NCBI GenBank assembly: GCA_947475685.1
Contig: CANJNC010000018.1
Span: 1 to 60,685 of the forward strand
Reading direction: 5' to 3'
Length of the DNA stretch: 60,685 bases
From: Comamonadaceae bacterium
Lineage (GTDB): Bacteria; Pseudomonadota; Gammaproteobacteria; Burkholderiales; Burkholderiaceae_C
Each line of letters opens with the position of its first letter. Position 1 is the stretch's first letter. A model generated the notes under the pieces. That model saw only the letters and a program-made list of their open reading frames with translations, had not been told where the DNA came from and searched no databases. Position numbers and translations under genes: made by a program. This document shows positions 23,114 to 31,851 of the stretch, in pieces.

Positions 23114-25330
23114 TTACACCAACTCCAAACCTTCGTTTTTCAAAGGCAAGGATCTCACGGGTTTGCCCGTGGCTGTGTAAATGGCATTCATGATGGCTGG
23201 AGCGACAACGCAAATGGTGGGCTCTCCAACGCCACCCCAAAAATCAAATGTGGGGGCCAAAACGGTCTCAATCTTGGGCAGTTGAGCCATGCGGGCAATT
23301 GGGTATCGATCAAAGTTGCTCTCCACGATTCGACCATTCATGACGCTGGACTCACTCAGCAAAGAGTCAAAGCCATACGCCACGGAGCCCTCAACTTGCG
23401 CTGCGACTTGATCGGGATTGACCACATGTCCACAATTGGTGGCCAATACCAATCGCAAAACCTTGACTTTCCCGTTGGTCACACTCACCTCAGCAACCGC
23501 TGCCGTATAACTGCCATAGCCCATGAATTGGGCAATGCCTTGGTGCACGCCATTGGGCAAGGTGCGTCCCCAACCCGCCTTTTCGGCCACGGCGTTTAAG
23601 ACACCCAAGTGCTTGGGGTGCGACTTTAAAAGCGCTCTTCTGAACTCCAGGGAATCTTTGCCACTTGCTTTGGCAACTTCTTCCATGAAGCACTCTAAAT
23701 AGATCGCATTTTGATTGGTATTGACCCCTCTCCAAGGTCCGACGGGGACATGCGTGTTGCGCATGGCGTACTCAATTTTCAAGTTCGGTACAGAATAGCC
23801 AAGCTGCGCGTCGCCTGCCTCTGGCCAGTAGCCTTGGAGTTGTCTGCGGTCTTTGCTGTCCTTGATATTGTGGGGCGCTAAGTGTGCGTTGATCGATTGA
23901 CCCGACACTCGCAAACTCAATGCAGTGAGATTGCCCTTGTCATCCAAGCCGGCTTGAAGTTTGCACAAGCCTATGGGGCGAAAGAGGCCATGGGTCATGT
24001 CTTCCTCACGGCTCCAAAGGACTTTGACAGGTCTGCCAGGAAACTCCTTGGCAACGATCGTTGCATAGCGGACATAGTCTTGAGGGCCTCCACGTCGACC
24101 AAATCCACCCCCTAGGGTGTGGTTATAGGCCTCACACTTCTCCGCTGGCAGTCCACTTGCATCGGCCAAGGCGGCCAAGGCGGCTTCCGCATTTTGAGTG
24201 GGAACCCAAGCCTCAGCGCGCTCGGGGGTGTACCTGACGGTGCAATTCATGGGCTCCATACATGCATGGGTCACAAAAGGCGTGCTATAGACGGACTCTA
24301 TTTTTTTATTTGATTTCTCAAAGGTTTCTGTGAACTTGCCTGTATTGGTTTCGGCATACACATTTTTATCGGAGGTGAGCCCCTCTCGCAAGTACTCGGC
24401 AATGCTGGCGCTGCTGACTTTTGCATTCTCTCCCTCTTCCCATGCAATGGGCATGGCGTCCAGTGCCGTTTTGGCCCGCCACCAGTTGTCTGCAACCACA
24501 GCGATGGTGCTGTCATCAATGCGGACAACCCTTTTGATTCCGCGTCTTTTTAAGGTCTCAGTGGCATCAAAAGATTTGAGGGTGCTTTGAAAAACGGGGG
24601 CAATTTTGATGGCCGCAAATAAAATATCATCTGGCCGATAGTCAATGGCATACTTCAAAGAACCGTTGACTTTTTGATCGGTATCAAGTCGCTTGAGGGG
24701 TTTGCCCGCGATGGTCCACAAATGCGGGGGTTTCAATGTGATCGTCCCTACATCAGGCGCAGCAAGCGTTGCTGCGGTGGCGCAGACTTGTCCAAAGCGC
24801 AAGGTTCGGGCGGTGGGCTTGTGCGTGATCACGCCTTTGCTGACCTTTAAATCTGCCACGGGCACTGACCATGTTTTGGCAGCGGCTTGGAGCAGCATCA
24901 TGCGAGCGGCTGCGCCGCCTTGGCGAACATACTCTTGAGACTCTCTGATGCCCCGAGAGCCGCCTGTGGACATGTTGCGCCAGACACGTTTCCTGGCCAA
25001 GTTTTCACCTGGGGTGATGTGTTGAATTTTGACTTTTTTCCAGTCGCACTCGAGCTCCTCTGCCACGAGTTGGGCCAAACCCGTGCTGGTGCCTTGACCC
25101 ATTTCAGCTCGGGCAATTCTAATGATGCACTCATCATTGGGCTGAATGACGACCCACGCATTGACCTCAACTGCGGTGGCTTTGTCCGTGGCTGTCTTTG
25201 CATTGGCTGCGGCCAATGCGGGGACGTGAAATCCCACGCTCAGTGCACCCGTTGCAGCAGCAGAGGATACCAAAAAGGCGCGTCGAGAAACTGTAGATGG
25301 GGTCCGTTTGGAGGGTAGAGTTGTCGTCAT
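23114..25330 (-). CDS. Molybdopterin-binding subunit of a xanthine dehydrogenase-family hydroxylase
   Basis: The 738-residue catalytic subunit is of the isoquinoline 1-oxidoreductase beta (IorB) or aldehyde oxidase type. A twin-arginine signal, SRRAFLVSSAAATGALSVGF, directs it to the periplasm. Later blocks are EMGQGTSTGLAQLVAEEL, GGGFGRRGGPQDYV, GPWRGVNTNQNAIYLECF and, near the end, GVGEPTICVVAPAIMNA, with the catalytic Glu in GGVGE. ATG 25330 is chosen because AAGGAG stands just upstream. The 2Fe-2S subunit gene precedes it by 16 bases. No separate FAD subunit is present, fitting two-subunit periplasmic enzymes that pass electrons to a cytochrome. The substrate, an aldehyde or N-heterocycle, is unknown. 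Confidence 0.9.
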   Translation of the reverse strand: MTTTLPSKRTPSTVSRRAFLVSSAAATGALSVGFHVPALAAANAKTATDKATAVEVNAWVVIQPNDECIIRIARAEMGQGTSTGLAQLVAEELECDWKKVKIQHITPGENLARKRVWRNMSTGGSRGIRESQEYVRQGGAAARMMLLQAAAKTWSVPVADLKVSKGVITHKPTARTLRFGQVCATAATLAAPDVGTITLKPPHLWTIAGKPLKRLDTDQKVNGSLKYAIDYRPDDILFAAIKIAPVFQSTLKSFDATETLKRRGIKRVVRIDDSTIAVVADNWWRAKTALDAMPIAWEEGENAKVSSASIAEYLREGLTSDKNVYAETNTGKFTETFEKSNKKIESVYSTPFVTHACMEPMNCTVRYTPERAEAWVPTQNAEAALAALADASGLPAEKCEAYNHTLGGGFGRRGGPQDYVRYATIVAKEFPGRPVKVLWSREEDMTHGLFRPIGLCKLQAGLDDKGNLTALSLRVSGQSINAHLAPHNIKDSKDRRQLQGYWPEAGDAQLGYSVPNLKIEYAMRNTHVPVGPWRGVNTNQNAIYLECFMEEVAKASGKDSLEFRRALLKSHPKHLGVLNAVAEKAGWGRTLPNGVHQGIAQFMGYGSYTAAVAEVSVTNGKVKVLRLVLATNCGHVVNPDQVAAQVEGSVAYGFDSLLSESSVMNGRIVESNFDRYPIARMAQLPKIETVLAPTFDFWGGVGEPTICVVAPAIMNAIYTATGKPVRSLPLKNEGLELV

Positions 25331-25346
25331 ATGTGTCTCCTTGGAT

Positions 25347-25973
25347 TTAAGCTTGGTCATGGTTGTGATTGCATCCGCCACTCGCAGAGCAAGCGTCGTT
25401 CATCAAGGCTTGTTGCTCTTGGGTGCTGAGATGGGGATGGCTGTGGTCGTGATTAACCATGGCTGCAAGACTGACAGCGCCAACGCCTGGGGCTTGACTC
25501 ATGTGGATGACGGAGGGGATGCCTTTGCCCGTTTTAGCAGCCTGGTGAATACCTGCACGAATGCGACGATATGAGCCACAGCGACAGATGTTGGTCATGG
25601 CCTCATCGATGTCTTGATCGCTTGGTTGGGGGTTTCTCTTGAGAAGGGCTGCTGCTGCCAATATTTGTCCCGACTGGCAATAGCCGCACTGCGGGACATC
25701 AAGCGCCTTCCAAGCCAATTGAACTGGGTGTGAGGAGTTGGCGGAGAGGCCCTCAATGGTCGTGATATTTTTACCAGAGGCGGCAGAAACTGGATAGGAG
25801 CAAGATTTGACTGGCGCGCCATCGATCAAAACGGTGCAAGCACCGCATTGTGCAACGCCACACCCATATTTGGTGCCGGTTAAACCTATCTCATCTCGCA
25901 GCACCCAAAGCAAGGGCATTTCTGGTTCGACATCGACTGCATTTTTACGGCCATTAATTTGTAAACTAATCAT
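25347..25973 (-). CDS. 2Fe-2S subunit of the molybdenum hydroxylase, with His/Cys-rich tail
   Basis: The 208-residue protein binds two [2Fe-2S] clusters: a plant-type one through [12 protein letters not shown] and Cys in KSCSYPV, and a second in the helical domain through CGYCQSGQI and [10 protein letters not shown]. This matches IorA or CoxS-type subunits. Usual members end after about 155 residues. Here about 45 more follow and end [12 protein letters not shown]...[16 protein letters not shown], rich in His and Cys and likely to bind metal. The start is ATG 25973; TTG 25979 is possible. It is the first gene of the pair. Confidence 0.9.
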   Translation of the reverse strand: MISLQINGRKNAVDVEPEMPLLWVLRDEIGLTGTKYGCGVAQCGACTVLIDGAPVKSCSYPVSAASGKNITTIEGLSANSSHPVQLAWKALDVPQCGYCQSGQILAAAALLKRNPQPSDQDIDEAMTNICRCGSYRRIRAGIHQAAKTGKGIPSVIHMSQAPGVGAVSLAAMVNHDHSHPHLSTQEQQALMNDACSASGGCNHNHDQA

Positions 25974-26257
25974 GTTCAATACCTTGGATTATTTTGATTC
26001 AAAAAAAATGTTTAAAGATCCCAAAATGGGTAACTTGCTTTTAGCTTTTGGGCCCTATCTGTATTGCAAACCAAAAGAGGCATCTCAAAACTGAAAAAGC
26101 TCACGCATTTTCTCTTTTTTAATGATTTTTGCAATTGGGTAAATAACCCATATGCGTTCAAATTGGTTTAAAAGAAGAAAGAGACTCTTTTTTTAAGAAA
26201 AATTTCGTTTGAATACAATACTGATCTGGTGTTTTTTAAAGTTTCAGCTCAACAGGC

Positions 26258-27274
26258 ATGGCCAAGGGGCTAAAAGTCATTCATATTTTGAGGGGTTTTA
26301 AGATGTTGGATCCACAAGCGCACGGTCTTATAAAGTTGATGATGGAGCATGGCGTGCCTGCGGTCAACACGCAAACGCCTGATCAGGCAAGGCACGCCTA
26401 TCGCGCAAGAAAGGCGTTCTCGCAACCTGAGCCCCTGGAGGTGGGTAGGGTTCAAGATCATGAGCTCGATTTGGGTCAGCAAAAACTCAAAATTCGCGAG
26501 TATCGACCCATTGGTTGGCTCGATTCAACCCCTTTTAAAGAGGGGCCGCCAAGGGGTGGGGCGCTTTTGTACTTTCATGGCGGCGGCTGGACCATTGGAG
26601 ACTTGGAGACGCATGACGTGTTGTGCCGAGCTTTGTGTGCTGGTGCACACTGTGCGGTGTTCTCCGTTGACTACAGATTGGCTCCTGAGGTGCCTTTTCC
26701 TGGCGCCTTTGATGATGCACTTGCCTCTTTCAATTGGCTCACATCATGTGCACAAGATCCTTCCTTTGGCATTGATCCTGAGCGCATCGCTTTGGCAGGT
26801 GACAGTGCGGGTGGAAATTTGGCAGCGGCAGCTTGCATTGCGTTAAAAGAGGCGCCAATCAGACCTTGTTTTCAGTTGTTGATTTACCCCGCAACAGACA
26901 TGCAATGCTCTTTTCCTTCGCACGTTAAAAACGCCAAGGGTTTTTTGCTGACAAGTGACGCCATTGAATGGTTTAGGGCGAACTATATGCCAGATCCGAG
27001 TACTTACGCTGATTGGCGTGCTTCTCCATTGAATGCCAAAAGCCACGAGGGATTGCCTCCTGCGTGCGTGGTATTGGCAGGATTTGACCCCTTGCACGAT
27101 GAGGGGCTTGCGTACGCCAATCTTTTGTCTCAATCGGGTGTTTCGGTGAAGGTCATTAACTTTGAGCGACAAATTCACGGCTTTATCACCATGGGACGAA
27201 TCCTAGATGAAGCAAACACTGCGGTCGATCTGTGCGTGAGTATTTTGAAATCCGCTTTATTGAAGCAGCCGTGA
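26258..27274 (+). CDS. Alpha/beta hydrolase, hormone-sensitive lipase-type esterase
   Basis: The 338-residue protein shows the HSL-family oxyanion motif HGGGW and the nucleophile elbow GDSAGGNLA, with Asp in AGFDPLHDEG and His in QIHGFITMG completing the triad. Such enzymes hydrolyse short-chain esters. No signal peptide is seen, so it is cytoplasmic. It is divergent from the molybdenum hydroxylase pair with a 277-base AT-rich gap that should hold both promoters. The natural substrate is unknown. Confidence 0.9.
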   Translation: MAKGLKVIHILRGFKMLDPQAHGLIKLMMEHGVPAVNTQTPDQARHAYRARKAFSQPEPLEVGRVQDHELDLGQQKLKIREYRPIGWLDSTPFKEGPPRGGALLYFHGGGWTIGDLETHDVLCRALCAGAHCAVFSVDYRLAPEVPFPGAFDDALASFNWLTSCAQDPSFGIDPERIALAGDSAGGNLAAAACIALKEAPIRPCFQLLIYPATDMQCSFPSHVKNAKGFLLTSDAIEWFRANYMPDPSTYADWRASPLNAKSHEGLPPACVVLAGFDPLHDEGLAYANLLSQSGVSVKVINFERQIHGFITMGRILDEANTAVDLCVSILKSALLKQP

Positions 27275-27313
27275 TGGGCTCTTTGTGCTTGCACTAAAAA
27301 TGTGCTAAAAAAA

Positions 27314-27862
27314 TCAATTGAGTTCGATTTGGTGCAAAGGAAAAATCTTTGAGTGGCGATCTTTAAAATAGCACTTTAGTGTTTCTTTGACGGTTTTAAA
27401 GGCCAGTTCATCCCATGGGATCTCGTCTTCTAAAAAGAGCCTAACCTCTTGGGTCTCATGCCCTGGATTGAACTCCAAGTGAAGCAATTCTGCACGGTAA
27501 TAAAAGTGCACCTGTCCGACATAAACAACGCTTGTAATGGTGTACAAATCAAGCAGTTTAAAGGCCGCACCGGCCTCTTCAACAGTTTCACGCGCCGCAC
27601 CTTGCTCAAGGGTTTCCCCAAGTTCCATGAAACCAGCTGGCAAAGTCCACATGCCAAATCTAGGTTCAATATTTCGTCTGCAAAGTAAAACCTGGTCCCT
27701 CCAAATGGGTAGGGTTCCCACTACGTTGAGCGGGTTTTCATAGTGAATGCTTTGGCAAACATTGCAGATCGCACGAAGTTTTGTGTCGCCATCACTAGGG
27801 ATTTTGTAGCTCACCTTTTCGCCGCATTGCTTACAGTGTTTGATCGAGGAATGGTTTTTCAT
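27314..27862 (-). CDS. Nudix hydrolase with N-terminal zinc ribbon
   Basis: The 182-residue protein begins with a Cys4 zinc ribbon (CKQCGEKV...CNVCQ) and carries the full Nudix box GFMELGETLEQGAARETVEEAG at about residues 93-114, with the REExxEE core present as RETVEEAG. Relatives hydrolyse NADH, ADP-ribose or other nucleoside diphosphates. It is convergent with the esterase gene. Substrate cannot be assigned. Confidence 0.9.
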   Translation of the reverse strand: MKNHSSIKHCKQCGEKVSYKIPSDGDTKLRAICNVCQSIHYENPLNVVGTLPIWRDQVLLCRRNIEPRFGMWTLPAGFMELGETLEQGAARETVEEAGAAFKLLDLYTITSVVYVGQVHFYYRAELLHLEFNPGHETQEVRLFLEDEIPWDELAFKTVKETLKCYFKDRHSKIFPLHQIELN

Positions 27863-28135
27863 GGGTTGAGTTTAAACCTATTTTCAACTGAATTTTTTTA
27901 AAGGTAAACCCCTTTAGATGGGTGTTTAAAAACGTTTAGATGATTAAAGCCCAACCCTCCTCAAACAAAATATCTTGAAATCATTTTTAAAGAAAAATCA
28001 AAAAAGTTTCAAACTGATATAAACTTACAACATTGCAAACCAATTGATAAGTTTTTTTGCTTTTCAATGAGCAATTTTTGGTGCGAACTTTAGAAATTTC
28101 TTATTCAGCACAATTGGAAATAATGGTGAATTTAA

Positions 28136-28573
28136 TTGTTGTTTGATCATTGTTCAACTTGCAAGCGTTGCTGCAATGTGACTCCGGGATTTCCTGCTTT
28201 GGAGATCACTTTGACTTCTAAAGAACAGCATCAGTTGGGCAGCATTTGCATTGAAAACAATTGTCCCCATTTGGGCGTTTCTGGATGCACCTTGGGTCCT
28301 GAGAAACCATTTTCATGCCACCTTTATCCACTGGTGTACAACCCAATGGAGAAAACCTTCCATTACGATACGGATTGCCCAGTCATGCCGACCTACATCA
28401 AGCAATTGAAGGTTCCAGGCAGTGAGGCGCAGTCGCACTTGCAAGCGATTAAGGTTTCTATAAATCATTTAGAGTCAAAAGACCCAGAGTTTTTAATCAA
28501 TAATTTTGAAATTGATCAAAGTTACTTTGAAATTAAAAAGTTACCTTACCAAAATAAGATTGGGAATACATGA
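28136..28573 (+). CDS. Cysteine-cluster protein (YkgJ-like), coupled to the next gene
   Basis: The 145-residue protein has many cysteines in its first 85 residues: CSTCKRCC, CIENNCPHL, CTLGPEKPFSCHLYP and DCPVMP. This matches the YkgJ-type CxxCxxCC cluster family (UPF0153), thought to bind zinc or an Fe-S cluster. Start codons are TTG (28136 or 28139); no ATG is available. The last codon overlaps the start of the next gene (ATGA), so the two proteins are made together. About 270 AT-rich bases without a gene precede it. Function is unknown. Confidence 0.68.
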   Translation: MLFDHCSTCKRCCNVTPGFPALEITLTSKEQHQLGSICIENNCPHLGVSGCTLGPEKPFSCHLYPLVYNPMEKTFHYDTDCPVMPTYIKQLKVPGSEAQSHLQAIKVSINHLESKDPEFLINNFEIDQSYFEIKKLPYQNKIGNT

Positions 28574-29457
28574 TGGATGGCTCATCTGCTGAAGCGCACT
28601 ATTTGCTCAATGATTCCGAAGAGACACCGCTTAAACGCTTAGGTTTTCAAAGTTGGACCAAAGAAAACCTCTTTGTTGAAAGCGATCACAATGATATTTT
28701 GTATTACACCAGTCGTTGGGATGCCCTTTGCCCCTATATAGATGTCACTGAGGAGATGTTGGCTGATGCGCCCAAACCCTTCATCGTGTATGCCGTGCCC
28801 CCCGATAGTCGTTTTGGCGTCCCGATCAATGACCGCTATGGCATGGTGGATGTGACCAAGCCAGGTTTTTGGAGTGAAGAGCGCAGGGAGCGAAAATTCA
28901 AGGAAATCCAAAAACAATACCGCCGCTTTGAGCACTCCATTGAGGTCGTTGCGGGCAAAGACCTCACGTTGGATGACTTGTTTGAGATGGGGGGCAACCA
29001 CTTTGCCAATTACTTTATCGATGACAAGGAAGTTGAGGGCTTTTTAGACTATATCCAAGCCTTGGATTTGTTGGTCATCCAAGTACACGACGATCAAGGT
29101 GAGTTGGTCTTGACGGATGTCTCCGTGCTTTTGCCTCAATACAGCCAGGTCTATGGAAGTTTTTGCCAGTGGAACCGCGCCTTTAAGAACCGCTCACCAG
29201 GCATTTATGCCTGCTTCTTGGTATGCAAATGGGCCAGCGAAAACGCATACCGCTATTACAACCTCGGGCCGGTCGATGACTATGGCTACAAGTCTTTGTT
29301 TGTGACTGACTTTGAGCCCATCTATGCCGTGGCCGTCACCCCGCTTGACCATCCTTTGGCTTTAGACAAAACCTCTCCCTTGCATGCAGACTTTAAGGTG
29401 GAGGATTGGAACCAAATTTACCGCCCCGAGCACATGCAAAAAAAAGAGCTCCCTTGA
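28570..29457 (+). CDS. GNAT-fold transferase-like protein
   Basis: The 295-residue protein has no close characterised relative that I recognise. Its C-terminal third, RSPGIYACFLVCKWASENAYRY followed by YNLGPVDDYGYKSLF, resembles the acyl/aminoacyl transferase core shared by GNAT enzymes, FemX proteins and arginyl- or leucyl-tRNA-protein transferases (compare GLYxxxxQIxxAxxxGLxYxYLGYYI...YK). It overlaps the Cys-cluster gene by 4 bases. Arginyltransferases also have an N-terminal Cys-rich domain, so the pair could be a split or distant version. That is inference. The gene ends at a bidirectional terminator. Confidence 0.6.
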   Translation: MMDGSSAEAHYLLNDSEETPLKRLGFQSWTKENLFVESDHNDILYYTSRWDALCPYIDVTEEMLADAPKPFIVYAVPPDSRFGVPINDRYGMVDVTKPGFWSEERRERKFKEIQKQYRRFEHSIEVVAGKDLTLDDLFEMGGNHFANYFIDDKEVEGFLDYIQALDLLVIQVHDDQGELVLTDVSVLLPQYSQVYGSFCQWNRAFKNRSPGIYACFLVCKWASENAYRYYNLGPVDDYGYKSLFVTDFEPIYAVAVTPLDHPLALDKTSPLHADFKVEDWNQIYRPEHMQKKELP

Positions 29458-29487
29458 TCTTGGCTCGAGGTGCTTGTTGAGTTGTAT

Positions 29488-29516
29488 AAAAAAAAGGACC
29501 TGAGGGGTCCTTTTTT
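29488..29516. terminator. Bidirectional terminator
   Basis: AAAAAAGGACC pairs with GGTCCTTTTTT around a 5-base loop, GGACC at 29496-29500 and GGTCC at 29506-29510. T runs exist on both strands. It separates the convergent GNAT-like and SET-domain genes. Confidence 0.92.
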
Positions 29517-29529
29517 GTAATGCAAGTCG

Positions 29530-29964
29530 TTATTTAAAGACGTGAGTTTCGCCAAAACTGTGGTCGTAGTCCATGGTCACTTCTTCTCCCGCTTGGATGG
29601 CCTTGATACAGACAAAGGAGCCATCTTTTTTCATTTTCAAATTCGGTTTTTTTGAGTGATTGAGATAGATGGCCATGTCCATGGTGTTCATGCCCATGAC
29701 GGGAATGTCCACGGACTTTTTATCGTAATAGCAAAATAGTTTGATGTGTTGCTGTACGCTTTTGGGCAGTTTTTTGATCTCATCGTGTGAGAATTTGAAT
29801 TCTCTGTTCTTGAGCCAACTCTTTAAGGGGTTCACGCCTTTGGGGATGGCACGCATGGCAAACACACCAATGCCGTGCAAGGGAGAGATGCCCAAGTGGC
29901 AGTAGACCTCGTGCTTGAGGTGCTCAAAAAGAGCGCTTTTGGTTTTTTTAGGGGCGTTAGGCAT
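29530..29964 (-). CDS. SET-domain protein, probable protein lysine methyltransferase
   Basis: The 144-residue protein is essentially one SET domain: HGIGVFAMRAIPKG at the start, YLNHSKKPNL (the NHS motif that forms the pseudoknot and binds S-adenosylmethionine) and AGEEVTMDYDHSF near the end, with the catalytic Tyr in DYDH. SET enzymes methylate protein lysines; bacterial members are few and mostly uncharacterised. CAGGAG stands before ATG 29964, which fixes the start, although the frame is open to 30030. It faces the GNAT-like gene across a terminator. The SWIB/H1-like protein and the PhaZ tail in this window are Lys-rich possible substrates, by inference only. Confidence 0.82.
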   Translation of the reverse strand: MPNAPKKTKSALFEHLKHEVYCHLGISPLHGIGVFAMRAIPKGVNPLKSWLKNREFKFSHDEIKKLPKSVQQHIKLFCYYDKKSVDIPVMGMNTMDMAIYLNHSKKPNLKMKKDGSFVCIKAIQAGEEVTMDYDHSFGETHVFK

Positions 29965-30065
29965 ATTAAACTCCTGGGGCAAACCACTTGTTGTTGTAAT
30001 TTGGAAATGGTGAAAGTCTTGTGCTCGCAAAGTAAAAGCGAGCCAAGGTCCAAGGATGCTGTCGC

Positions 30066-30761
30066 TTAGATGACTTTCAGGTCAATTGAGCCGATGCCTT
30101 CAACAAAGCCATGCATGAGGTCTCCTTTCACCACGGCATTGACTCCTTCGGGCGTGCCGGTGAAGATCAAGTCGCCTGCTTTTAACGCCCAAGCCGATGA
30201 GAGGTGTTCAATGGTTTCGTGGATATTCCAAATCAGTTTGTTGATGTGACTGCTTTGACGATCTTGCCCGTTGACACTTAAGAAAATGCGAGCTTGTGTA
30301 AGGTTTTGGACAGATTGTTTTTCAAGGATCGGACCCATGGGAGAGCTGTGATCAAAAGATTTACCAATGTCCCATGGACGTCCTTGTTTTTTCATGTCAT
30401 TTTGTAAGTCGCGTCGCGTCATATCTAGGCCAACGGCATAGCCAAATATATGGTTTTCAGCATCTTGGGCTTTGATATTTTTACCACCAACGCCTATGGC
30501 GACAACCAATTCAATTTCATGATGAAAATTTTGAGTCAAGCTAGGGTAGGGCAACTCACCGGTGGAGCCGTTGGGGACATAAATCAGGGAGTCTGTGGGT
30601 TTGAGAAAGAAAAAAGGAGCCTCTCTGCCGGTGTAACCCATCTCCTTGGCGTGTTCTTCGTAGTTTCTGCCCACACAATAAATTCTGTGAATGGGAAAAG
30701 ATTTATCGCTGTTGACAACAGGAATGGCAATGATTGCTTGAGGAGAATGGGTGAATTTCAT
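30066..30761 (-). CDS. Fumarylacetoacetate hydrolase family protein
   Basis: The 231-residue protein has the FAH fold: IYCVGRNYEEHAKEMGY, the metal-binding HHEIELVVAIG, GYAVGLDMTRRDLQ, and FTGTPEGV near the C-terminus. Members include fumarylpyruvate hydrolases, oxaloacetate decarboxylases and 2-hydroxyhepta-2,4-dienedioate isomerases. The short single-domain form fits the fumarylpyruvate hydrolase or oxaloacetate decarboxylase group. It lies 101 bases upstream of the SET gene on the same strand and is divergent from pgeF. Confidence 0.9.
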   Translation of the reverse strand: MKFTHSPQAIIAIPVVNSDKSFPIHRIYCVGRNYEEHAKEMGYTGREAPFFFLKPTDSLIYVPNGSTGELPYPSLTQNFHHEIELVVAIGVGGKNIKAQDAENHIFGYAVGLDMTRRDLQNDMKKQGRPWDIGKSFDHSSPMGPILEKQSVQNLTQARIFLSVNGQDRQSSHINKLIWNIHETIEHLSSAWALKAGDLIFTGTPEGVNAVVKGDLMHGFVEGIGSIDLKVI

Positions 30762-30920
30762 TTGAAAAGAGATGGATGAAAAGGGGCAAACAGCTGTCCG
30801 ATGCGCTTGTATGAACTTGATAGTTTAGCGCTTAAGCTAAAATTTTTCAAAATAGATGGCCCTGTCGGTCGGTAAAGTTCTGTAACATCGCACCAAGCAG
30901 ATCACTCACCATTTTTGTGC

Positions 30921-31769
30921 ATGAACCACCCAACAGCCATCGAAACCCCAGCCTTTTGGCGACCTCAATGGGGCTTAGAGCGCTTTGGAGTTCGAATGCA
31001 CTTGAGTTTTCGCGCGGGTGGAGTCTCCAAAGCGCCTTATGACAGTTTGAATTTGGGCTTGCACGTGGGCGACTCCCCAGGCTCGGTCAAGAGCAACCGC
31101 GATATCTTTGAAGCGCACTTGGGTGTTCGGGCTGTCTTTTGTGATCAAAGACATGGCGTAGGCGTTCTTGAAATTGACCAATCGAGCCCAAACGGTTTGA
31201 GTGCGGATGGGGCTTACACCATGCAGCCCGACATTGCCTGTACGATGATGGTGGCCGATTGCATGCCCTTGTTGCTGGCCGATGAGAGGGGTCGCTTGGT
31301 GGGCGCAGTTCATGTTGGCTGGCGTGGGCTGGTTGGTTTGGCCGAGAATTCGACTCTGTTGCCTCTAAGCGTGGTTGAAAATGCTCATCTCTTGATAGGT
31401 CGCTCCATGGCGGAAAATTTTGGGCAAGCCCAAGGTCGACTCTACGCTTGGTTGGGCCCGTGCATTGGTCCTGGCTCCTTTGAAGTGGGTGAGCAAGTCC
31501 TAGAGGCCTTTAGGCAAAAGGATCCACGCAATTTGCAAGCCTTTAAAGCGCACTCGCATGACAAAAACAAATGGGTGGCTGATTTGCCGCAATTGGTCCG
31601 ACACCAATTAAAGGGCTTGGGGGTCTTTGACATTTGGGGCAATGAAGGCTCAAGTCAGTGGTGCACGGTGAGTCGACCCGATCTTTATTTCTCCCACCGA
31701 CGAGACCGCCTCAGTGGTCGTTTTGCGGCCAGCATTTGGATCGAGCTGCCTAAAAATTCTGGGTGCTGA
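30921..31769 (+). CDS. pgeF: Peptidoglycan editing factor PgeF (YfiH/laccase domain)
   Basis: The 282-residue protein has the YfiH zinc site: His in QRHGVGVLEI, Cys in VADCMPLL and His in GAVHVGWRG. In E. coli PgeF removes wrongly incorporated L-Ser from cell-wall precursors; the family was earlier called polyphenol oxidase. ATG 30921 is preferred to the upstream TTG at 30915. It lies just upstream of phaC, an order I recall from other Burkholderiales, which supports the lineage call. Confidence 0.9.
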   Translation: MNHPTAIETPAFWRPQWGLERFGVRMHLSFRAGGVSKAPYDSLNLGLHVGDSPGSVKSNRDIFEAHLGVRAVFCDQRHGVGVLEIDQSSPNGLSADGAYTMQPDIACTMMVADCMPLLLADERGRLVGAVHVGWRGLVGLAENSTLLPLSVVENAHLLIGRSMAENFGQAQGRLYAWLGPCIGPGSFEVGEQVLEAFRQKDPRNLQAFKAHSHDKNKWVADLPQLVRHQLKGLGVFDIWGNEGSSQWCTVSRPDLYFSHRRDRLSGRFAASIWIELPKNSGC

Positions 31770-31851
31770 ACTCTAATTTCGCGTTCAATTAACTGCGATA
31801 CTTCGCACTTAATTGTTGAAATTTTTTTTTACCCCAATCGAAACGTTTTGT

